Shown: piece by piece, positions 49,701-59,670 of the stretch | Numbering within the stretch: position 1 is the first letter of the stretch | Layout of the letters: each line of letters begins with the position of its first letter | Assembly: GCA_022266195.1 (NCBI GenBank) | Contig: WHVY01000002.1 | Span: 13,221,001-13,285,000 of the forward strand | Direction of reading: 5' to 3' | Length of the DNA stretch: 64,000 bases | From: Tetranychus cinnabarinus | Lineage: Eukaryota; Arthropoda; Arachnida; Trombidiformes; Tetranychidae | Notes under the pieces: generated by a model | The model's database searches: none | Told to the model about the DNA's origin: nothing | Seen by the model: only the letters and a program-made list of their open reading frames with translations | Translations under genes and position numbers: made by a program

Positions 49701-52700
49701 GAATTGAAATTTCTTTGGAGACAAAAAAATTCTCTCAATTCACAGCTTCTCATGGAAATGTAATTGTATCAAAGGTATAATCATAATCATTATGATAATA
49801 ATCTGCATCATTACCATCTCTCATTGTGGTTGTCTGTTTGTTTCAAAGTCACAATTGTACCTTTTTTTATATTCACTTTTATACTGTTAACTGGAGAGTA
49901 AATAGTTTAATAGTGATCATTGTTTACCATTGTTGGCTTTGTCTTGTTGACAATGGATAAGGAGGAGGAGGAGGAGGTGTAGGTTGAGTAAGGAGGAGGA
50001 AGAAGGAGGAGAATGAAAAGTCACCAAATGATGCTCGAAGAAGAAGAAAAAAAGGGGAAAAAAGCTTAATCTAATGAGCTTTCAATGACCTTTTTTTGCT
50101 GGTTTGTCGACTTTTCAACCTTTTCTCACTCAAAATGAAATCTACAATTTGATTGATAAAAACAAAGCATTTCATCGCCCTCATCATGATGATCATGAAA
50201 ATGATTACCAATAACAAGATGAAAATGATCATCAAAAATGTTGAAGTAAATCTGTTAATGGATCATTGATTTATTTTCCTAGTTTTTTTACTCGTCTTTC
50301 CCTATTCAAACCCATTAGATTTAAACTTTCAATTCAATCTTTTTCTCTCTTCAGTTCAACATTTCAGTGTCTTTACTTATCAATGAACCAAAAGTGCAAA
50401 TGTTAACATGAAATACTGTAACAAATTTATTCCCAGCTTAGATAATTCCAACTGATAATATCAATATGTTGAATCTTTTTCGTCTTTTGTTGGAAAAACA
50501 TTTTCCAAAACATTTTTTTTTCTTCCTTTTCTCTTATCAACTCATCATGAACATCAATTGACGTGATGCCATGAAAAGTGCACTTATTCAACTTCTTATA
50601 GGAACATGATTATCATAACTTGTCTATAACAATGGAAAGCAAAGAGATGAGGATAAAAAAACTCATCAACAACACGTGAACATCAATGTAAACCTCAATA
50701 GAGTTTACATTAAACAGCTTATTGGTAACAATATTCATTATTTGATTATAATCAGCTTTGTTAGGAAATGGGATCAAATGAGAAGATAAAGTTTATCGGA
50801 TTAACTGATAATCTTTTCATTATTAAGTGTTGTTAATGACGATAATATACTAATATTTGGATACTTACAAGTGTTTATTACAATTGATGGGTTTAATGAT
50901 TGCAATGACATGATTTACTGATGTTGATGGAAGAAAACATTTTCTTGAGAATCGAGAAAATGAATTTTATTGCGATTCTTCATAGATTTTAATTTATTGT
51001 TGAATTTTCTTGTTCCAATTAAATAATTCTTGATAGTTATCAATATCATTTTGAATTCATGTGAAGATGGAATAAATTTTTTTTCTTATTTCTTCTTTTA
51101 ACTTTAGTTGAACAAAAACTGAATCAGTTAATCAACATAATCGTGACAAATTTTACTTTACATTTTGCCTTTTCTTTCATTTGCTCAGGTTGATGATGAA
51201 CTGAAATATAAATAATCAAGTAATCAATTGCAACAATTACTTTATCAACATTTTCCATCAACAATTATTTTCAATTTAATCATTTGGCTTGGAATGAATT
51301 TTTAAACTCAAATCAATTGACAAACCATTTCTCATTTTTCCTTCTCATCAACGACATTATCAAACATTCCAACTCAATTAGAAGAGTCAATTAAATTGAT
51401 TGATGTTTAACATCGGAATAATCATCAAAATGAAAAAGGCCAATCAACACATAATTTTCAAGTAAAAGGTAAAAAGACTCCAAATCAATTTACATTTCAA
51501 ATTAACCGCAAGAATTGAAAGTCACTGAAAAAAGGTCATTTCATGGGTTAAATTGAACAAGCAACAACAAAAGGTAATAATGATTATTAACATTGTTAAA
51601 TGTCACAAATTGCTACATGTAATTCATCAGCCGTGAAACAGGCAATAAAGATGAAGATGAAAGATGAAAAGTCTAAGATTTTTTTTCTTCTTCTTCTTCG
51701 TTTTTTCTGTTCCCTTCAACTTTGACAATCATCATGATGGATTGAATCAATGTTGGTATTATTTGGTGAACAACAATAAGATTTGCTGTTTAATAACAAG
51801 AATGTAAACTAATCCAGTGAACAGATTATTTATAAGGCGTGATAAGAGGTTGAGTTTTCATTTCACAGGTAAATCGATAGGTAAAGCAACTGTTTCATTT
51901 CATTGCTCATTAGTATTGTTATTTAATCTGATTGTTGATTGAAATGAATTGCAATTTTTTTACTCAACATGAAAAATTGTTTGCAAGCAAATTACATAAT
52001 TGGATAATTATCGAGCAACCGATTATCAATCATTTGAAATTCCCAGCAAAAAGAAACGAAATTTGAATCAATTTTCAAAATTGCCTTTTCCAAATCAAAT
52101 TCAAACTGAAATTGCATTTGAATTTATTAACAATTTATTATCAATTTCATTGTCATCAAATGCCGGTCATTTGAATAACAGTAACAAAGTCAGGTTGTGA
52201 TTAACAATAAAAGTTACGGACAAAGTTGAACAATTGCTGAATAGATTATTTAACGTTCATTTAATAAGCTATAAATAACGTTGACAATGAGTCCAGAAGG
52301 GCAACTGGTGTTGGGTGAAGGATTGACGATTCACGCCTTAAGTGGTTCCTTTGTCACTGGTATCAATGTTTTTACAGTTTTCAACGAGTTCATTAATATT
52401 CACCATTAGAAGTTGAACAAAGCGAGTTTATTACAATTCATTATTCATTTGGATTCTAATGGTGCCAATAAATAATAAGGTTAATATTGGAATCAAAATA
52501 ATTTGTTAAATGTGAATTTGATTTGGAAGAAGAAGAAGAAAAAGAGGAAAAAAAGAGTTTTAACTTTTCGACTTTGCCTAACAATACAAATTTTACGGTT
52601 CTTTTTGCCTTCTCTTGGCACCCGCATTCAACCATTTGGCCTTTACAAAAACATTAACATGACTGATGATGATGATCACCATCATCATGTAGCATCATCA

Positions 52701-55700
52701 GGATGACGAGTTTTGGGCTTCTTTACTCGTTAACATTTTCAATCTCATCCATCTCTATTTGTTTCGCTTTGTTACAACAGGCGAAAATAGTCAAAGAACA
52801 AGAAGAAGAAGAAAAAAACATTTCCAAATCTAAATATTCACTTCCCAGCATTTTATTCATGATGATGATGATACGCCTCAATCATCAGCATCATTAATAT
52901 CATTAACTGTTTCGCTGCCATTAAATTCATTCACTAATTGTTCCGGGTTAACATTCATTTAAGCCTCTTCTCAATATTTACATTTGTTTAAAATTTTGAA
53001 ATTTCAAAGTTCGATTTGACTTTTTTTGACAAAATTTTTCTTCGACTTTTCACTCTTTTATATTAACATTGAATGTTGTGGATTTGCTCTTGTCTTTGCT
53101 TCTGTTTAGTCGTTTTCACCTTTTCTTTGGTTTACTGTTCAGGGTTAACTGGGTTTAAAAGTAAAAGGTTAACCTTAAAGGTTTCATTTGCTATTAATTG
53201 AGTTACCAATTTGATATCATCAATGAATGCCACGCTCTTCCTCTTTTCGCCCTCTTTTGTTGCCCTTTAGTTGAATCATGTTTTCATTGTTTGCTCTTGT
53301 TGTTGTTGATGTTGTTATTTATTGTTAACTTTAACCAAAATAACAAAGGTCAAATGGTAACCTCTTTTCGCTTAAGGTAAATGAAGCATTGTATTTTATT
53401 GAAATGGTGACCATCAAAGCAAGAGACTTTAATACGTGCTAATCAAAAGCTAAAATGATAGCTCAACTATAAACATTGATTAGCTGCAATGCTTTTGTCT
53501 TCCCTTAAATTGTCCCTTTGGTTAACAGTCAGATTTATAATCAAATGTCTCTCCTTAAATGACTCGCAATGCATATGTCACTTCACATATGCTCAACTTG
53601 AAAATCAAAGTTTCAGCATAAATCGAAACATTTTATTGCAATTCAAAATTATTAACAAGATTTTCAGACTTGAAAAATTCAATTTCGAGCTGTAACATGA
53701 ATAGAGACAAACAGTGAACAAAAAACTCTTGCAATTATTTTTGATTAGTTTTCAAGAAAAAAGTAAAATGTAAAGTTGGAAAAAGCAATTTTTTTGATTC
53801 TCTGTCACTTGCCAGACAAACAGAGTCATTAATGGACTTTACGGCCAGAGTCAACGGACAATATTGTACATTAATTATTGTCAAGAAAACAATCTCATGC
53901 CTTCCAAGCTGGAAGAGCGCAAAAGCTTTCTCCAAAATTCAAATGAATTAAAGTCTTTGACTCTGCGTGATCCTAATTTTAGTTAACACATCAATTCAAT
54001 TCACGTCCTTTCTTATCAAACACAATAAGCCAACACAATAAAGTTTAACCGAAATGCAAAAGAAGAAGAAGAAGAAGAAAGCGAAATAAATATCATAACA
54101 AAGACAAATTGGTCATTTCAACTCGAACAGTACCGATGCTAATAATGATACTAATCAATGCTTCTGGTACCAATCTATAAATGAATTTGGTGTGATTTAT
54201 GATTGCCTTCATTTTTAGCCATTTTCACCTTTTTCCCTTTGCCTTCCAATGAAAATCACTCATTATCTTTACCTATCTTCTGTCACCTTTATCATCAACA
54301 ACCTCATCATCAACAACAACAATGTCTATTTGTTTCTCTACATCATCTTACCAGCAAGCAAGAAAAGAAAAGATCAATCATCATTTTCAGCTGAAAAGGT
54401 AACCTTAAAGAGACAATTTACTTTCTTCTCTTCCATTTATCATCTTCTTCCTTCTCTTCAATCCTATAACATGGCAAAACATTCAACAACAATCTTGTGA
54501 ATGATTTTCTTCTTCTTCTTCTTTGTGTGTGTTTTCATCTTTTCTTGCTTGCTCCGGAAGTGATGAAGATGATAAAAGATTAACTTCATAAAGTACAAAT
54601 AATAATTGTATCTTCAACTTCATTTAATAATAATAATGCTAATAATTATCCTATTATCATTATTATTACAGAATAACAAAGAATGGCGAAAAAAAGGAGA
54701 AAAAGATAAATGATGTTAAGATAATAACATCATCATTGTCCTTGCCCATGATGATGATTATGATGAGTAAAAATGATAAAAGGCCAACAAACGAACAATA
54801 ATCAATTTCGTTTCAAATGATTTATCATTCAAAAAGTTTCTTTATAGGAACTGAGTGAAAAAAAGAAGGAATTTTTCATTTTCCATTTTTCTTCAACACA
54901 CAAAAACTGTTTACAGGAAACTTTTCATTTCTCATGTTTTATCCCTTTTCTTATTGCGTGAGTTTAAATAGTCAATTGGATGAAGAGGATAAATTGAGAC
55001 AAATTGTTGCCATTTTAAAATTACTTTTGCAAATTGAAGCAACACAAAGAAATGCAATTTAACATTATCATTGGCCATTGATTCAATTTCAAAGTTCAGT
55101 AATGACCGGAAAATGGGATAAAAAGTCTTTCTCTTTTGGCGATCAACAGATTTTAGCATCTTTTCGGGATTAAATCTTGTAATATCATGTGAAGGGAATG
55201 ATGAAGATGTTAATGATGAAGTGATGATGAGAATCAAACCTTATGTTTAACAGATTTAAAGCAAGATATAAATACAAGGCTTTAGATGAGTTTTAAATGG
55301 TGATGATGAGGATGAGAAAGATAGATGAAGATGAAGTGAGTTTAGTAAAGTTATCAATTGTGATCTAATAAATGGAAAATGAGCCAAGTTTTTGGGGAAT
55401 TTTTTTTCTCTTTTCTCTTTTCATCTTCTTTTTGATCCATTTTTAAAAGATGAAAATGATGGAAATGATGTTGACTGAGTTGTTTATTAATAATAGCCTG
55501 CCAGATCTCATCGATTATGATAGATCAATCAAAAGTGTTAAATATCATCATTTCATCGACACCTTATTCATTTACCTTTAAACCTCCTCTTCTTTGCATC
55601 CCATTTCATGTATTAGGATGAATCAAGTTGAGTTAATGTGAAAATGAACATTTTTACTAGACTTTCGACAAATTGTTACAAATCATTTTTCAACTTTTCA

Positions 55701-58112
55701 TTTTCATCCTTCTTCAGGTAACATCAATCAAACTTAATGCCATTTCCGATTCTAATTGTTACTTATTTGTTCTCAAATGAAGGAAAAAATAAGCTCATTA
55801 GTTGCCATTTTATAGAACTGAATCAAATCAGATAAAGCAAAAATTCATTTCTAATGAAATGGCAAATTTTGAATTTCATCCAATTCGAATGTTTTTGCTT
55901 TAACTTTTTCCGAGAAATTCAAAATTTGACTCAAAAACGATTAAAAATTAACTCTTAATCGATTCTCAGAAATTGAACCGGAAAAATGAAAATCTAAAGA
56001 AATTTTTTTCACTTTTCGAAATTTCATCAATTCGAAAACTTGAAACTGTTCAAGCAAAAGTCAAAATTCAAATTATCTTCATTTTTAATGTTATTCTTTC
56101 AAATGAAATCACAAACACAAATGCATATTGAAACTCATCGCATTTGGAAGTTTATCTTCAGATCACTGTTTATCTAACAATTCAAGAGAAGTTCAGTCAA
56201 AACTGATATCAAATATTTCATGTGAATCGAACAGACTAACTTGAAATCTAAAAAATTCATTTTCACTTTTCTAAGTTTCATCGAATTCGAAAACTCAAAA
56301 TCAGAATTCGGTCAATTCTTCAAAAACTCTTGATTCACTATAAGTTTGTTTAACTTTTGGTCAATTGGTGCGCTAATGTTCGAGTTTGCCTTTTCTTTTT
56401 TTCCAATCAATTTTTTATTAACTTTGTTTTCTTACAATTGTTTGTTCGCTCAGGTTTGGTTTCAAAATCGTCGAGCCAAATGGCGTAAAAAGGAGCACAC
56501 AAAGAAAGGTCCAGGTCGACCTGCCCACAACGCTCATCCACAAACCTGTTCAGGCGATCCAATTCCTCCCGATGAAATAGTTAAACGAGATCGTGATAAA
56601 AGGGAAAAGAAGATGCGAAAACAATTGGAAAGGCAAGCCAAACGGTTGCAACAGTCAAAGTTAAAGCCCGGAGTCAACACGGCCACCCTTACCGAGGGTA
56701 TAATTCAAAGTCTAATTGAGTTGCGTTCATTGAACAGCCGTAAAGAGGCTCGGGATTTGGTCGGTTACGAGACTTACTCTCTGCTCGTTGACGGACTAAG
56801 TTTGGATGTAAATGACATAATGTCCAAACCAATTAGTTCACTTAATCGAATGGGTGGGAATGGTTCCAATGGCGGCAATGGAAGTGGTTCCTCAGCACAT
56901 CATCATCACCATCACCACCAACAACACCATCATCACCATTCAACATCATTATCATTATCACCCAATTCATGTTCATCTTCATCATTATCGCCCTCCTCTT
57001 CTTCAGGTTCAACACCTTCAGGTTCATTATCATCAACAACCATTACAACAACCAGCCTACCAAACTCATCATCAGCATACAATGACACTAATGGTTGTAA
57101 CACTTCAAACAAGGTAAATGGTAAACTTGGCGGTTCATCATCTTCCGCTTCTCAGCATCTTTTGTCAACCAGTCGATCATCCAATGTTGTCGGGCTTGCT
57201 GGTCGAATCGGTTCAAGTGGAAACTTTTCACCGGCAAATGCTCAATTCTCGTCACTCCTTTCAAGCCACCACTCGCACCACCACCACTTTCATCAATTGC
57301 ATCAAAATTTAACTGCCACCCTGACATCAGCCTCTTCTTGTTCCTCTTCAACTCCTTCAGCATTCAAATCAAAATTCAATTCCTTTTCCATTGAAAATCT
57401 TCTCTCCAATTGCAATAAAAACTCGCCCCTATCAAGCTCACCCAATCAACCTAAATTAACCTCATCAACCGGATCGTTAACAATAACACCAGGAACAGGA
57501 ACACTGGCAACAGGGTCAAAACACAGTTCGTCCAAATCATCCAATCAACTATTAATGAGTAAACGTGATTCAAGGAAAGCCAACTCTCGTCATTTGTATC
57601 AGGGATCACACTTGTTCAAAGATAATCATGAACCCTCATCCGATCACGATGATTCCGATTCAAATGATTTGGCCTCTTTCATGTCCTCCTCACCACGACC
57701 CAGCAGTCCAGAAGATGATCTGGATGATAACAATGGACCCATTGACTTGGGTCCAACTCGATCCAGAGGTTTACCAACACCAATAATGTTGATCCAAATG
57801 AATACCAAAGAAGAGGAAGAAGAGGAAGAGGAAGACGAAGAAGAATCTGAAAATGAAGATTCAGACAACTCTGACAATGAGACCGAAGTTAACCATCACA
57901 ATGCAACCAATGAGATGAGTGAAGATGAGGTTGAAAGGCCCAAGTCCAACATGATGGTTGAAGAGGAAGAGGAAGAAGAAGAAGATAAAAAAGATGAATC
58001 AAATTCAGACGATAAGCTCAATCATTATCCAAGTCAAAGCAAAGGTGAAGGTGAAGATGCAATGAAAGCAACAGAAAATGATTTAAGTGATATCGAAGTT
58101 GATGGTAATTAA
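25739..58112 (+). CDS. unc-4: Homeobox protein Unc-4 (UNCX family), join of 3 exons, 834 aa
   Basis: Coding exons are 25739-25796, 26236-27023 and 56454-58112; 2505 nt give 834 residues plus TAA. The paired-like homeodomain is at residues 237-296, with F8, L16, F20, W48, F49, Q50, N51 and R53. It is followed by the Unc-4/Uncx signature KKGPGRPAHN and a TCSGDP motif, then a basic, probably helical Lys/Arg/Glu stretch. The long C-terminal part is Ser/His-rich, with an eh1-like FSIENLL at residues 593-599 (vertebrate UNCX has a comparable motif there), PIDLG-type sequence, and long Glu/Asp runs from about residue 735. Family members are nuclear repressors that specify neuron identity and act with Groucho/UNC-37. 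The ATG is the first in-frame Met after an in-frame TGA (25688). The exon 2/3 junction at homeodomain residues 46/47 is the classic paired-class position. At 834 aa it is longer than typical family members because of low-complexity insertions. Confidence 0.95.
26236..27023 (+). CDS. unc-4: unc-4 coding exon 2: Asn/Ser/His/Gln-rich N-terminus and homeodomain residues 1-46
   Basis: The acceptor is CTTTTCCAG|GC. The same frame extends upstream to 26145, but that part is a Phe/Leu-rich pyrimidine tract and clearly intron. After a Cys-containing conserved-looking segment (near 26290-26370) come an AAT/AGT-coded Asn/Ser tract (about 26400-26560) and a His/Gln-rich stretch. The first 46 homeodomain residues are at 26886-27023, beginning RRRTRTNFN and ending EARVQ. 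The donor is CAG|GTAAGA. Confidence 0.95.
28624..29184. mobile_element. unc-4: 561-bp Tc1/mariner-type MITE in unc-4 intron 2
   Basis: The inverted termini are 32 bp, starting CGGGGTGTTAGAAAATC on the left and CAGGGTGTTAGAAAATC on the reversed right end, one mismatch in the stretch I compared. TA dinucleotides flank both ends (28622-28623 and 29185-29186). A TA target duplication plus a CAGGGTG-type terminus is typical of Tc1/mariner-derived elements. The interior is AT-rich with no transposase, so it would depend on a transposase supplied elsewhere. Confidence 0.85.
29187..38500. other. Intron 2 segment without recognised elements
   Basis: This is AT-rich with scattered GATGAT, GAGAGA and polypyrimidine runs. 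A minus-strand 76-codon ORF at 35715-35945 has less biased composition than most but no recognised motif. A purine/pyrimidine-skewed stretch at about 36250-36480 produces overlapping ORFs on both strands and is not coding. Confidence 0.5.
43954..43976. repeat. (ATT)n microsatellite
   Basis: Seven or so consecutive ATT units in unc-4 intron 2. Confidence 0.9.
44491..44509. repeat. (AC)n microsatellite
   Basis: A nearly pure AC repeat with one interruption, in unc-4 intron 2. A similar tract is at 45101-45119. Confidence 0.9.
45101..45119. repeat. (AC)n microsatellite, second copy
   Basis: It has the same interrupted pattern (ACACAAACACAC...) as the tract at 44491. Confidence 0.9.
49024..49043. 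repeat. (GAT)n microsatellite
   Basis: Consecutive GAT units in intron 2. A comparable tract is at 49401-49422 and a (GGA)n tract at 49961-49977. Confidence 0.9.
52287..52409 (+). other. Small coding-like island (40-codon ORF) in unc-4 intron 2
   Basis: ATG AGT CCA opens a 40-codon frame ending TAG, with balanced amino-acid composition rather than the Leu/Phe/Lys bias of chance ORFs here. It contains TTAAGTGG (52338-52345), the core of NK-2-class homeodomain sites. It may be an enhancer core, a small ORF or chance; I do not call a gene. Confidence 0.2.
55987..56300 (+). repeat. Diverged direct repeat (~254-bp period) just before unc-4 exon 3
   Basis: A block of about 60 bp at 55987-56045 (TGAAAATCTAAAG ... 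TTCGAAAACTTG) recurs at 56242-56300 with scattered changes. It ends about 150 bp before the exon 3 acceptor. Confidence 0.6.
56454..58112 (+). CDS. unc-4: unc-4 coding exon 3: homeodomain residues 47-60 and C-terminal region
   Basis: The acceptor TTCGCTCAG is followed by VWFQNRRAKWRKKE (56454-56495), completing the recognition helix with Gln50. The frame is open upstream to 56346, but that stretch is hydrophobic intron sequence. A His run (about 56899-56940), Ser-rich blocks, an eh1-like motif (57384-57404) and Glu/Asp-rich tracts (about 57810-58000) follow. The stop is TAA at 58110-58112. Confidence 0.95.
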   Translation, partial: VWFQNRRAKWRKKEHTKKGPGRPAHNAHPQTCSGDPIPPDEIVKRDRDKREKKMRKQLERQAKRLQQSKLKPGVNTATLTEGIIQSLIELRSLNSRKEARDLVGYETYSLLVDGLSLDVNDIMSKPISSLNRMGGNGSNGGNGSGSSAHHHHHHHQQHHHHHSTSLSLSPNSCSSSSLSPSSSSGSTPSGSLSSTTITTTSLPNSSSAYNDTNGCNTSNKVNGKLGGSSSSASQHLLSTSRSSNVVGLAGRIGSSGNFSPANAQFSSLLSSHHSHHHHFHQLHQNLTATLTSASSCSSSTPSAFKSKFNSFSIENLLSNCNKNSPLSSSPNQPKLTSSTGSLTITPGTGTLATGSKHSSSKSSNQLLMSKRDSRKANSRHLYQGSHLFKDNHEPSSDHDDSDSNDLASFMSSSPRPSSPEDDLDDNNGPIDLGPTRSRGLPTPIMLIQMNTKEEEEEEEEDEEESENEDSDNSDNETEVNHHNATNEMSEDEVERPKSNMMVEEEEEEEEDKKDESNSDDKLNHYPSQSKGEGEDAMKATENDLSDIEVDGN

Positions 58113-58126
58113 TTAGCTAATTAATT
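58107..58126. promoter_or_regulatory. unc-4: Perfect 20-bp palindrome of TAATTA sites overlapping the unc-4 stop codon
   Basis: AATTAATTAGCTAATTAATT is its own reverse complement and contains four overlapping TAATT/AATTA homeodomain core sites. The TAA stop lies inside it. It may be a homeodomain binding site (autoregulation) or an RNA hairpin; it may also be chance in AT-rich DNA. Confidence 0.35.
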
Positions 58127-58943
58127 CCTTTTTACCCACCAAACTTCTAATTTGTATTTATTTTCATCATCACCATCAACCTCATCATCAACATCATCAT
58201 CATAACCTTCATAATCTTCATCATCATTAACGGAATTAAGTTTTCATTTCTTTCTTCTTCTTATCGTTCCTTTAATACATAAACCGATACAAAAAACAAG
58301 GAAAAGTCTCTCATCCAAATTAACAATTAATCAATCATAATTTGTTTCCTTTACTATTTAAGCTTCGTAAACGATCAGTTAATTGCAAATGTTAATTGAT
58401 CGTTAATTGTAAACAATCATTTAATACTTTTCCTTACCAAAGAGAATAGCGATTCTCATTTCAATTCATTTGCGTTTCTTCAAAACTTGACCCGTTTGCT
58501 AATAACATCCAAAACCCTTTAGACTGACCATTTTATCCTTTTCTTTCTTCTCGCCATTATTATCATATTATTAGTTATTTGGTAATGATTAGTTGATATT
58601 GATTGTAACGATTGGGAAAAGCTGACTAAGTTGAGTCGGTTTGGTTTTGAGAAGCAAAAATGATAACATTTGTCCAAAAACAACACATTTGTATATAATA
58701 ATAACGATAATATATTGCACTTAATCAGTTAATATGAAAAAAGCAAACCAAACTATTGATTAATATTATTGAGAAAAGATTAAACATTATTTAATAATTT
58801 AATCAGCCAAGTGTTAATCAATTACAATCAACATTTACATTGTTTCTTTGTCTTCACCTTTCTTTTGCATTCAAAGATATCAATAATGAAACTACAAAAA
58901 AGCAAATCAACTGTCAATCGTATGATACTATTAATAATGAATC
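58113..58943 (+). other. unc-4: unc-4 3' UTR (candidate)
   Basis: The stretch follows the stop and holds a TCATCA/CATCAT microsatellite at about 58165-58225 and AT-rich sequence with no ORF. The extent assumes use of the AATAAA at 58944. Confidence 0.5.
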
Positions 58944-58949
58944 AATAAA
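58944..58949 (+). terminator. unc-4: Candidate poly(A) signal for unc-4
   Basis: AATAAA, immediately followed by further A-rich sequence, is the best hexamer within 1 kb of the stop codon. Cleavage would fall about 15-30 nt downstream. It is not unique in such AT-rich DNA. Confidence 0.45.
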
Positions 58950-58984
58950 ATAAAAAACTATAAAATTTAAATTACAATTTTGCG

Positions 58985-59670
58985 TTCATTTACTCATTTC
59001 ATTGAAGCGCAGTTGCGTCCAAACTTCAGACAGAAACTCAGTTCAAGTTTATAGGCTTTCAATTGAAGTTGCTAAAAAAGTATTAAAATATCTAAAATCG
59101 GTTTTGTAACAAGAAAATTGTAAATCATTAACATCAATCTCATAATGAATTGAAAACCAACAATGGAATTTCTGTAGAAATGGTAAATTTCGACTCTTCA
59201 GATCTCGATGAAACGACTTATCAAATCCATAAAGTTAGTTCAGTTCTTTCAGTTCAGAGTGAAGATCTTGAGAAGAACCAATTCTGATTTCATTTCAGCA
59301 TTCAATTAAAACTGGAATAATCATTTGGATAAAATTGCCACAGAAAATGGAAAATAAGAAAAGTTGATAGATGGAGAAAAGTTCAAAATCGGAAAAGAAT
59401 TTTTTCAGGATCAAATTTTTTCTATGAAAGTAATTTTGCTCATTAAATACACAATGTATAAATATCTTTGAACTATCTATCAACAAATCGCAACTTGGAA
59501 TTTAATGGAGCAAAATTTCGATTAAAAACATTTCGTTAAAAATTCTGTCCATTGATTGGACTCTCCTTGTGCTACAAAATTGGTCGGTTAAAAGAAACTG
59601 AATATTCACAGGAATGAACTTCGCCAAAACTCGAGTTTTTGTATCGATTGCGAGCAAGCTCAAGGTAAGT
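58985..59670 (+). other. Coding-like island after unc-4: small ORF and possible exon
   Basis: A 35-codon ORF (59180-59287, TGA stop) has balanced hydrophilic composition (Asp/Ser/Glu rich, ATG GTA AAT). Further on, ATG at 59614 opens 17 codons (MNFAKTRVFVSIASKLK) that run straight into a consensus donor CAAG|GTAAGT at 59665; TATTCACAG at 59602-59610 could be its acceptor. This might be the 5' part of another + strand gene, or a distal 3' exon or non-coding transcript. No homology is recognised. Confidence 0.25.

Larger units (their letters stand above)
48971..55980. other. 3' part of intron 2
   Basis: AT-rich, with GAT, GGA and GAA microsatellites (54060-54079 is nearly pure GAA). A 40-codon ORF at 52287-52409 sits in an unusually mixed-composition island. 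Nothing else is recognised. Confidence 0.45.
27024..56453 (+). other. unc-4: unc-4 intron 2 (29.4 kb), splitting the homeodomain
   Basis: GTAAGA donor and TTCGCTCAG acceptor bound the intron. I found no nested gene, tRNA or recognised microRNA. ORFs inside are short and mostly microsatellite-derived. It carries one Tc1/mariner-type MITE (28624-29184), several GATGAT/GAAGAA/CA microsatellites, a diverged direct repeat near its 3' end, and a few islands of higher sequence complexity listed separately. Long introns in neuronal homeobox genes commonly hold enhancers; that is inference here. Confidence 0.85.

Noticed and set aside
56346..56453. Upstream extension of unc-4 exon 3, resembling a membrane segment
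   Set aside because: The homeodomain continues from exon 2 exactly at the CAG|GTT acceptor; the hydrophobic residues come from intron pyrimidines.
56842..57363. Alternative-frame ORFs on both strands within unc-4 exon 3
   Set aside because: They are shadows of His- and Ser-repeat coding sequence.
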